Shown: positions 1-6,036 of the stretch, piece by piece | How positions within the stretch are numbered: position 1 is the first letter of the stretch | Layout of the letters: each line of letters starts with the position of its first letter | Source: Oscillospiraceae bacterium | GTDB taxonomy: Bacteria; Bacillota_A; Clostridia; Oscillospirales; Oscillospiraceae | Direction of reading: 5' to 3' | Assembly: GCA_024690695.1 (NCBI GenBank) | Contig: JAILOS010000057.1 | Location: 1-10,385 of the forward strand | Length of the DNA stretch: 10,385 bases | Position numbers and translations under genes: made by a program | The notes under the pieces: model-generated | What the model saw: the letters and a program-made list of their open reading frames with translations, nothing else | Told to the model about the DNA's origin: nothing | Database searches by the model: none

Positions 1-588
1 GACATAGAGCACGGGTTTGATGCTCAGCAGCGAGCCCACGAGCGCCGCGCTGTTCGAGACGCGCCCGCCCTCCTTGAGGTAGTTGAGATCGTCCACCGTG
101 AAGCGGTGGGCGATTTTCAGCTTGTTGGCCTCGCCCCAGGCGATGACCTCGTCGAAGCTCGCGCCGCTCTCCTTGAGCTCGACCATGCGCTCAACGAGCA
201 GGCCGAGACCGCCGGAGATGCAGCGGGTGTCCATGACGACCAGGCGGCGGTCCGGGTAATCCCCGCGAATCATGTCGGCCGCTTTATTGGCGTTTTCAAA
301 GGAGACGGACATCTTTTGGCTCATGTCGAGGAAAACAACGTCCTTTCCGGTATCCAGCAGCTCCTTGAAGAAATCGTAGTAGATGAACTCGTTGATCATC
401 GAGGTCTTCAGCCGGTCGCCGCGGCGCATCCCCTCGTACACGGCCTGACGGCTCTCCTCGCGGCAGTCGTCCTCGCACAGCCGGTCGCCTACGGTGTAGG
501 TATAGGAGATGAAGGGGATGTTATGCGCGTCGAGAAAGGTTCTCGGGAGATCCGAAGTGGAAGAGGTGGCGATGATGTAGTCGCACAT
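1..588 (-). CDS. DegV family fatty-acid-binding protein (FakB-like), C-terminus beyond window edge
   Basis: The visible 196 residues are the N-terminal two thirds of a DegV-family protein, which usually has about 280 residues. Family hallmarks seen: an N-terminal TSSTSDL segment (residues 8-14), the ligand-site LKTS motif (60-63), MSxxMS (89-94), the DTRCISGGLG segment (120-129), and FTVDDLNYLKEGGRVS (163-178) followed by SIKPVL (189-194). In Firmicutes such proteins bind a fatty acid and present it to fatty acid kinase FakA for phosphorylation and entry into phospholipid synthesis; that role is known for the family, not shown here. The ATG has an AGGAG site (596-600) 7 nt upstream. The gene lies 30 nt behind the zinc-ribbon membrane gene and is probably the distal gene of that operon. 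No promoter is evident in the gap. It is incomplete only because the window ends. Confidence 0.95.
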   Translation of the reverse strand, partial: MCDYIIATSSTSDLPRTFLDAHNIPFISYTYTVGDRLCEDDCREESRQAVYEGMRRGDRLKTSMINEFIYYDFFKELLDTGKDVVFLDMSQKMSVSFENANKAADMIRGDYPDRRLVVMDTRCISGGLGLLVERMVELKESGASFDEVIAWGEANKLKIAHRFTVDDLNYLKEGGRVSNSAALVGSLLSIKPVLYV

Positions 589-618
589 GTGTGTTCTCCT
601 TTTTCTGTCTGAATGGTC

Positions 619-1422
619 TTACCAGTCGGAACCCCAGTCCGTGTCGGAGGAATCCCAGCTGTCATAATCGCTGTCCCAGTCGCTGTCGTCCCAGTCGGAG
701 CTTGAGTCGGATTCCTGATAATAGTCGGTATCGCTGAAATCGCTGGCGCCATAGCTGCTGCTGTAGTCGGAGGACTCGAAATAGTCGCCGTAGTTGTCGC
801 GCAGTTCCTGATCGACGGAATTGTAAAGGATCCAGTCGTACAGGCTGTCGTCGTAATAGTACCAGTCGCCGCTCTGATAGTAGTAGGTATCGTTATTGTA
901 CTGGTAATAGCCGCGGTTGGGGTTCTTGCTTTTGAAAACGGAAACCGCGATCAGAATGGCGGCGACGATGGCGAAAAAGCCGAGTTTGATCGCACTGCCG
1001 GACAGTCCGGACGAACGGGACGCCGATTCCGGAACCGACCGGCTCACGCCGCCCTGCTTCTGCTTGCGCAGGAGGATCTCACTCTTGAGCTTCTCATAGA
1101 TCTCGCTGACGGCGTACTCCTGGTTGCGGCCCTGATAGCGCACCGCGCGTGTGCCGTCGGCTTTGTTCTTGTAGACGACGAAGTTGCCCCACTCGTCCTG
1201 ATAGATGCCGAAGGCGCGCGGATATTTGTAGTCCTCGCCGATGAAAAAGCGCATCTTCTCCAGCGGCATGTGGTGGGAGGCGCAGAAGTTCTTCAGCTCC
1301 TCGATCGTGCGCGGCTTGAAGCTGCTGTCGCGGATCAGCCCGTCCGAGGGCGCGCCGCAGTGCGGACAGACGCTGTTGACAGAGTCAAATTTCTGCCCGC
1401 AGTAATCACAGAGAATATTCAT
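619..1422 (-). CDS. Zinc-ribbon single-pass membrane protein with Tyr-rich and Asp/Ser/Trp-rich C-terminal tail
   Basis: This is an unrecognised 267-residue protein. In order it has: a zinc ribbon with Cys 5, 8, 19 and 22 (two CxxC knuckles); a soluble region of about 100 residues (about 40-120); a Ser/Arg-rich linker; one hydrophobic segment (about 144-163, followed by KSK); and a tail of about 100 residues. The tail opens with a Tyr-rich stretch (171-200) and ends as a low-complexity Asp/Ser/Trp/Tyr segment (about 213-267). The Lys after the hydrophobic segment leaves topology uncertain, but cytoplasmic zinc ribbons are the norm, which puts the acidic tail outside. AAAGGAG (1429-1435) lies 6 nt before the ATG and overlaps the stop codon of the preceding gene, so translation is probably coupled. 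The ribbon has the same Cys spacing as the one on the glycosidase two genes upstream in the operon. Function unknown. Confidence 0.85.
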   Translation of the reverse strand: MNILCDYCGQKFDSVNSVCPHCGAPSDGLIRDSSFKPRTIEELKNFCASHHMPLEKMRFFIGEDYKYPRAFGIYQDEWGNFVVYKNKADGTRAVRYQGRNQEYAVSEIYEKLKSEILLRKQKQGGVSRSVPESASRSSGLSGSAIKLGFFAIVAAILIAVSVFKSKNPNRGYYQYNNDTYYYQSGDWYYYDDSLYDWILYNSVDQELRDNYGDYFESSDYSSSYGASDFSDTDYYQESDSSSDWDDSDWDSDYDSWDSSDTDWGSDW

Positions 1423-1433
1423 GGCGATCTCCT

Positions 1434-2555
1434 TTATTGACCGTATTGAAGTCCGTAAATGGCGTATCCGCCGCCGTAGTCGATGAAGAACAGCCGGTAC
1501 ACGCCGTCGGCCGCGTTGGAATAGCCGCCGGCGCTGCCCTCGGCGTGATAGGCGACGTCGATCGTGAAGCAGTTGTCGGCGCGGATCACCGCGTCGCCGG
1601 CCTTTTCGCTGAAAACGGCGTTGTAGTAGGGCGTATCCCAGATCACGCCCTGATACGTGCCGAGCACCAGCTCGTAAGCCTGAGAGCCGTACGGGACGAG
1701 ATTCAGCACGGAGCGCATATGGGCGTCGGTGTTGTTCGAGCCGAGCATGATATAGTATACCAGCGTGTGTACGAAACGCTCCGCCTGCTGCTGATAGGGA
1801 GCGGCCTTGTCCGCCGGCAGCACGTAAGCGTAGGTGCCGTCCTCGGCGGGGATGACCGTGCGCGAGGCGGGCGGCGCCGCCTCCAGCACCGGCGGGAAGA
1901 GCTGGTCGGTGACCGTGTAGGTGCTGTAGCGGAGCGGGGAGAGAAGGTCGTCTTCATACTCCTCCATCTCGAAGGGCGCATCCTCCGTCACGCAGTAAAA
2001 GCTGTCGAGCGGGTGGCCGTTGCAGCTGACCGTACAATCGGAGGGCACCTTCAGCGAGGCCTCCTCCTCGGCGATGATGCGCATCTCGATCTCCGAGACG
2101 TGCCAGGCGGCGCCCGAGCCGGAGAGCGTGACGAGAGCCAGCTCGCGCCCGTTGTTTTTCAGGATATACGCGGGCGCTTCGTCGCTGTATTCCGGAGCCT
2201 TCCAGCAGCGGAAGTCCTCGCCCTTGAACAGCTCCTCCATCAGCGCCTCGACGCGCTCCGGGTCGTCCAGACTGGCCGGGTTGACCTGGAACCAGCGTTC
2301 GGCCCAGTCCTCAGCGCTCGAGGAGTCCAGGAAGCGCTCAAAAGCCAGCTGCGGAGCGCGCAGCTCGGCCTGCTCCTGCGCAAGGCGCTCTTCCGCCTCG
2401 GCCTGTCGGAGGGCCTCTTCGTCCACGTCCCGCTGATGATTGGCCAAAAAGACCCAGAGAAGGATCAGCGCGACGCCGAAGAGGAAAAACAGGATGCTCA
2501 GATAGACGCCGAGCCCCTGAAGGAAACGTTTTCTGCTCCGGGTATAAGCGCTCAT
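1434..2555 (-). CDS. Single-pass membrane protein with extracytoplasmic TcaA/NTF2-like region (paralog of the 3719-4819 product)
   Basis: The protein has 373 residues. It has a basic N-terminus (RSRKR), one membrane segment (about 16-38), an Ala/Glu/Gln-rich probable coiled coil (about 41-68), and then an extracytoplasmic region. In that region a Cys-Thr-Val-x-Cys-Asn-Gly element (174-180) matches the NDCVYVNG element of the paralog. The C-terminal part (about 250-373), with alternating helix and strand character, resembles an NTF2-like fold. The order anchor, small domain, V-x-x-NG domain, NTF2-like domain recalls TcaA-type envelope proteins; this is inference from pattern, not a verified match. 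The start overlaps the end of the upstream glycosidase gene by 4 nt (ATGA), with AAGGAGG just upstream, so the two are probably co-translated. No enzymatic motif is seen. A structural or accessory partner of the glycosidase is the simplest guess. Confidence 0.82.
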   Translation of the reverse strand: MSAYTRSRKRFLQGLGVYLSILFFLFGVALILLWVFLANHQRDVDEEALRQAEAEERLAQEQAELRAPQLAFERFLDSSSAEDWAERWFQVNPASLDDPERVEALMEELFKGEDFRCWKAPEYSDEAPAYILKNNGRELALVTLSGSGAAWHVSEIEMRIIAEEEASLKVPSDCTVSCNGHPLDSFYCVTEDAPFEMEEYEDDLLSPLRYSTYTVTDQLFPPVLEAAPPASRTVIPAEDGTYAYVLPADKAAPYQQQAERFVHTLVYYIMLGSNNTDAHMRSVLNLVPYGSQAYELVLGTYQGVIWDTPYYNAVFSEKAGDAVIRADNCFTIDVAYHAEGSAGGYSNAADGVYRLFFIDYGGGYAIYGLQYGQ

Positions 2556-3703
2556 GAGCCGCCTCCTTCCCGAAGAACGAGGATGGCCGTGGCCATCCGG
2601 CGCGAGCCGATCAGGTTCGAGCCCTTGGTGATCTGCTCGCCGTCGTACATCATGGCCGAAGACGAGCCGCCGTCGAGGTTGGCGGCGTTGACGGCGCCGT
2701 ATTCCTCCATCAGATCCGCCAGATCGTCGTAGGTCGCGCCCAGACTGTCGGGATGGCGGCCCTCTAGCACGGCGAGAAGCACCGCGCCGTCCTCCCGCTG
2801 GCCGATGCAGGTGCGCGGATTGACGCCGCCGCCCAGATCCGTGAGCTTGACGCCGTCCTGGATCAACACCGGGCCGGGCGAGAAGCTGACCGCGTTGACG
2901 ATCCCCAGATCGAGCGCGTCCTGACCCGTCATGCTGCCGACGTGGAGGATATGGTCGGCGTCAAAGCCGATCAGATTGCGGTACCAGCTCGTGCGGGAGC
3001 CGTATTTGATGGCGCCGTTTTCCATGACGATCCCGTCGGGGATGCCGCCGCTGCCGTTGCCGCCGGGATCGTCGAAGCCGCCGGCGTTCGTGCCGGCGAT
3101 GGCGTCGTATTTGTCCATGAACTCGGTGAGATACATGCCGGAGCCGCCGTAGCGGTCGAGCGTGCCGACGACCACGCGCGAGGGATCGTGGATGATCAGC
3201 ATTTTTCCCTTGAAGGTGGCCTTGCGGATGTCGATGATCTCCAGCTCGTCGGTGACGGACTCCTCGGTGATCACGACGAGCGGCGGGGCTTCGGTCTCGC
3301 CCTCCGCCGGCTCGTAGCCGATCTCCTTGAAGCCCGGGGCGGCGCCGTCGCCGCCGCGGACCGGGTGCAGGATCGCCTCCACGGTTTCCTCGGGGAGGAA
3401 CCAGCGGGGGAGAAATTTCAGCGCGCTCGTCTCATCGGCGGATTGAACGAAAAGGTTTCTGGCGTCCTCGGAGGGGCCGCGGGTCAGCACGAGGCAGGCG
3501 CCGGCGAGAGCAAGCGCGAACGCGGCGGCGCTGAGCAGCAGAACGACCAGCGTGCGCCAGACAGCCAGCAGAGAGCGCACGAACCGGTTGATCCTTTTCT
3601 TTTTCTTTTTTTTCGCGGGAGGCGGCAGAGCGGCTCCGCAGGCGGGACAGACCCCGCCCGCGCGCTCCGCGGTCCCGCCGCATTTCGGGCATCGAACAGA
3701 CAT
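2552..3703 (-). CDS. Zinc-ribbon, membrane-anchored phosphodiester glycosidase (NAGPA/DUF2233 family)
   Basis: The protein has 383 residues: a zinc ribbon (Cys 5, 8, 19, 22), Pro-Pro-Pro and a run of six Lys (31-36), one membrane segment (about 49-73), a juxtamembrane RGPS...ETSALKF segment (75-97), a variable acidic linker, and the catalytic-type domain (about 160-378). Family motifs present are GTNAGGF (204-210), GGIPDG (219-224), NPRTCIG (295-301), a LAVLEGR-type strand (310-316) and NLDGGSSS (342-349). Family members include the mammalian uncovering enzyme, which removes GlcNAc from GlcNAc-phospho-mannose. Bacterial members are thought to cleave sugar-phosphodiester bonds in surface or secreted glycans. 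The domain should lie outside the membrane. The ATG has AGGAG 9-10 nt upstream, and the gap to the preceding gene is 15 nt. It is a paralog of the 4812-5852 product, which lacks the zinc ribbon. Substrate unknown. Confidence 0.9.
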   Translation of the reverse strand: MSVRCPKCGGTAERAGGVCPACGAALPPPAKKKKKKRINRFVRSLLAVWRTLVVLLLSAAAFALALAGACLVLTRGPSEDARNLFVQSADETSALKFLPRWFLPEETVEAILHPVRGGDGAAPGFKEIGYEPAEGETEAPPLVVITEESVTDELEIIDIRKATFKGKMLIIHDPSRVVVGTLDRYGGSGMYLTEFMDKYDAIAGTNAGGFDDPGGNGSGGIPDGIVMENGAIKYGSRTSWYRNLIGFDADHILHVGSMTGQDALDLGIVNAVSFSPGPVLIQDGVKLTDLGGGVNPRTCIGQREDGAVLLAVLEGRHPDSLGATYDDLADLMEEYGAVNAANLDGGSSSAMMYDGEQITKGSNLIGSRRMATAILVLREGGGS

Positions 3704-3718
3704 GATCTCGTTCTCCTG

Positions 3719-4819
3719 TCAGGCTTCGATAAGACTCAGAGAGACGCAGTACCAGGCGTCGTCCGCGGCGCGGACGAAAGCGAGGTCGTAGGTGTTTTCG
3801 GACACGGATTCGGGCTGCCCCTCGGCGGTGAGCCGGGCCCGGTAGCTGACGGTGCAGGTAAAGGCGTCGGGGCCCCAGGCGATAAAACGCGTGAAATCCA
3901 TATATTCCATATCCACGGTCATCTCGCGCGACCAGTACATCGCGTCGCTGGAGGTTTTGACGTAGGTATACACGTCGCTGCCGCGCAGCGCGAGACTCAG
4001 CAGCGGGTAGTATTCGCGCTTGTGGCCGGAGGCGTAGCGCAGATAGCTCTCAAAGAAGGTGCGCGCCGTCCCCTCCATCTCCTTTTGAAGATCGGGATTG
4101 GTGTTATAACGGTACAGCGTCCCGTCCTCGCCCTGGCCGACCAGCGGGCCGTAGGAGTCGGCCACGGAGACGGGCTCGTACAGACCCTCGACCCGGTAGC
4201 GCACGAAGGTCGGCGGCGAAATGAACTGAGACTGCTCCGTTTTCAGACCGGTGTAGAGGAACTCCCTGTCGGTGACGAACGAAGGGCCGAGCAGCTTGCC
4301 GTTGACGTAAACGCAGTCGTTTTTGGGGACCTCGATCGTGATCGAATAGGTCTCGAAGCCGGGAAAGGAATCGTAAAACAGCAGCTCCTTGCTGCGGATG
4401 CGCCAGTAAGAAAAGCCGTAGCCGGCGCTCTCGGCCTTCTCCAGTACGACGCGGTAAAGCCGGTTCGAGCCGACCGTGACGATATAGACGGGGTTGTCCT
4501 CGGTGGAGAGGGCGGACGATTTATAGCAGCCCAGGGGCTTGCCGCGCCAGTTCTCGTCGTAATAGGCCGTGAATTTGGCCTCCGGGCTGTCGAAGCCGTT
4601 GGAGGCGAGCGGGGAGGCCTCCCGGATCTCGCGCAGCCAGGTCTCCTCGCGCAGACCGTTCACGAAATCGTCGATCACGTGCTGAGGCAGACTGCGCTCG
4701 TAGGCGTCAAGATAGTGGTAGAGATATTTCAGTCCCAGCGCGCCGACAAGCAGCACGAGCGCCGAGTAGACCAGCGCCAGCAGGGGAGCGACGCGCTTCT
4801 TTTTGCGGGCGTTAACCAT
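3719..4819 (-). CDS. Single-pass membrane protein with extracytoplasmic TcaA/NTF2-like region (paralog of the 1434-2555 product)
   Basis: The protein has 366 residues: a basic start (RKKKR), one membrane segment (about 11-31), a helical section (about 38-70), then an extracytoplasmic region rich in Tyr and beta-strand patterns. The PKNDCVYVNGKLLG element (165-178) and a following FVxYRVEGLYEPV region align by eye with the paralog. The last about 120 residues (ARTFFESYL... to SLSLIEA) read like an NTF2-like domain: a long helix, then strands with a terminal W-x-V-x-x-L-type strand. No catalytic residues can be named. The ATG overlaps the stop of the upstream glycosidase gene by 8 nt, and AAGGAGG precedes it. 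The strict pairing with a glycosidase gene in both copies suggests the two products act together at the outer face of the membrane (inference). Confidence 0.82.
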   Translation of the reverse strand: MVNARKKKRVAPLLALVYSALVLLVGALGLKYLYHYLDAYERSLPQHVIDDFVNGLREETWLREIREASPLASNGFDSPEAKFTAYYDENWRGKPLGCYKSSALSTEDNPVYIVTVGSNRLYRVVLEKAESAGYGFSYWRIRSKELLFYDSFPGFETYSITIEVPKNDCVYVNGKLLGPSFVTDREFLYTGLKTEQSQFISPPTFVRYRVEGLYEPVSVADSYGPLVGQGEDGTLYRYNTNPDLQKEMEGTARTFFESYLRYASGHKREYYPLLSLALRGSDVYTYVKTSSDAMYWSREMTVDMEYMDFTRFIAWGPDAFTCTVSYRARLTAEGQPESVSENTYDLAFVRAADDAWYCVSLSLIEA

Positions 4820-5852
4820 GACGGCCCTCCTTCAGTACGATGAAGCCGGTCGGGATATAGCGCGGACCGGTGATGGAGGCGCAGTTGTTGATGATCTCGC
4901 CGTCGTAGACGATGACGGAGGAGGAGCCGCCGTCGAGATTGCCGACGTTCGTGGCTCCGTATTCCAGCATCACGTCGCACACGTCCTGGAGCGTGGCGCC
5001 GAGCGTGTCGATCTGCCGGCCGTCGAGCACGAGCAGCAGCAGCGCGCCGTCCTCGGCCCGCTGCCCGATGGCCGTGCGGGGGTTGACGCCGCTGGCGAGG
5101 TTCTGCGTCTGGATGGTTCCGTTGATGATCAGCGCGCCGCTGATCGCGCCGTCCATGTCGAAGGTGACGGCCCAGCGCAGCCCGGCGTCGAGCGCCTCCT
5201 GCCCGGTCATCTTGTCGATGACCAGGATGCCGTCGCCCGTCAGGCCGATCAGATTGTGACGGCGGTTCGGATCGCCGAAAACGACCTCGCCGTCGGTGAT
5301 GACCATGCCCTGCGGGATGCCGCCGTTGCCGCGGCCGTTCTCGTCGTTGAAGCCGCCGCCGTTGATGCCGGCGACGCCGTCGTATTTGGCCACAAGCTCC
5401 GTCAGCTGCATGCCGCCCTGCTTGCCGAGATTGTCCGAGGTGCCGACGATCACGCGCTTCGGGTCGTGGACGATCAGCAGCTTGCCCTTGATGTTGCCGC
5501 TGTGGATGTCGATCAGCTCCAGCGGCAGCGTTTCCTCGCTCTCCTCCGAATCGGGCTCCGGAACCCGGATCAGCGTCGTGTCGACGCGGTCCTGTTCCTC
5601 GGCCAGCGTCGGGTCGACGCTGCCGATGGCGGCGAGCTCCTCGTCGCTCAGGAAAATATCGGCGACCCATTTGATGGCGCTGGTCTCTCTGACGCTGCGG
5701 CAGAAGGCGGCCGTAGCGGTGGGGGAGGGACCCTTCTCCATCACCCAGATCAGCCCGAGCAGCAGGATGACGGCCAGCAGTAGGTTCAGCCCGATAAAGC
5801 CGAAGAGAACCTTGATCGCACCCCACAGGCCGCTTCTCTTTTTCTTGGTCAT
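4812..5852 (-). CDS. Membrane-anchored phosphodiester glycosidase (NAGPA/DUF2233 family), first gene of the operon
   Basis: The protein has 346 residues. A short basic start (KKKR) is followed by a membrane segment (about 13-37), a juxtamembrane KGPS...RETSAIKW segment (40-62), an acidic linker (about 86-110), and the glycosidase domain (about 112-342). Motifs are GINGGGF (162-168), GGIPQG (177-182), NPRTAIG (257-263), a LLVLDGR strand (273-279) and NLDGGSSS (305-312). The family hydrolyses sugar-phosphodiester linkages; the bacterial substrate here is unknown, with surface glycans such as teichoic-acid-like or exopolysaccharide polymers as candidates. The domain is about 55% identical to the second copy over a 72-residue stretch counted by hand (40 of 72). 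The start has only a weak GAGG (5864-5867) 11 nt upstream; no better in-frame start is seen. It is preceded by a good promoter and divergent from ahcY. Confidence 0.9.
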   Translation of the reverse strand: MTKKKRSGLWGAIKVLFGFIGLNLLLAVILLLGLIWVMEKGPSPTATAAFCRSVRETSAIKWVADIFLSDEELAAIGSVDPTLAEEQDRVDTTLIRVPEPDSEESEETLPLELIDIHSGNIKGKLLIVHDPKRVIVGTSDNLGKQGGMQLTELVAKYDGVAGINGGGFNDENGRGNGGIPQGMVITDGEVVFGDPNRRHNLIGLTGDGILVIDKMTGQEALDAGLRWAVTFDMDGAISGALIINGTIQTQNLASGVNPRTAIGQRAEDGALLLLVLDGRQIDTLGATLQDVCDVMLEYGATNVGNLDGGSSSVIVYDGEIINNCASITGPRYIPTGFIVLKEGRHG

Positions 5853-5907
5853 GGTTATGACAGCCTCGTTTTTCCGTCCTGAAAAATGGACACAATTTCA
5901 ATTTTAC

Positions 5908-5936
5908 AGTATAACTTTTCCAGCGGTAAAAAGCAA
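5908..5936 (-). promoter_or_regulatory. Sigma-A type promoter for the minus-strand envelope operon
   Basis: Read on the minus strand there is TTGCTT (5931-5936), a 17-nt spacer and TATACT (5908-5913). The -10 matches the consensus at 5 of 6 positions and the -35 has the TTG core; spacing is ideal. Transcription would start near 5901, giving a 5' UTR of about 50 nt. It is the only clear promoter found for the six-gene set. Confidence 0.7.
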
Positions 5937-5968
5937 GTTTTTTTCCGTGCCGGCGGCCGATTTGAGCC

Positions 5969-5997
5969 TTGCGGAAACGGCGGCGGCATGGTAAAAT
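5969..5997 (+). promoter_or_regulatory. Promoter of ahcY with extended -10
   Basis: The element is TTGCGG (5969-5974), a 17-nt spacer and TAAAAT (5992-5997). It is preceded by TG at 5989-5990, giving an extended -10 (TGnTAAAAT) that compensates for the weak -35. The predicted start is near 6004, leaving a leader of about 33 nt. That is too short for a riboswitch, and no S-box-like sequence is present. Confidence 0.55.
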
Positions 5998-6036
5998 AAA
6001 CTGTCTGATATAAACCGATCGACAGGAGGCCGTACA

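Noticed and set aside
619..770. Possible DNA tandem repeat at the 3' end of the zinc-ribbon membrane gene
   Set aside because: The repetition (CCCAGTC-like units) is degenerate and follows from the Asp/Ser/Trp codons. There is no fixed period, so it is treated as protein low complexity.
1437..2732. A 431-codon plus-strand open frame opposite the 1434-2555 gene
   Set aside because: Antisense shadow; composition is biased to Arg/Val/Gly and the opposite strand encodes a coherent membrane protein with a strong Shine-Dalgarno.
2942..4843. A 633-codon plus-strand open frame opposite the second glycosidase and a partner gene
   Set aside because: Antisense shadow with Val/Gly/Ala/Arg/Asp-biased composition, no ribosome-binding site or domain, and full overlap with recognisable minus-strand genes.
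5872..5894. GTCC...GGAC inverted repeat in the leader of the envelope operon, considered as an operator or riboswitch
   Set aside because: Only 4 bp arms with an 8-nt A/T-rich loop; easily expected by chance and too small for a known leader RNA class.
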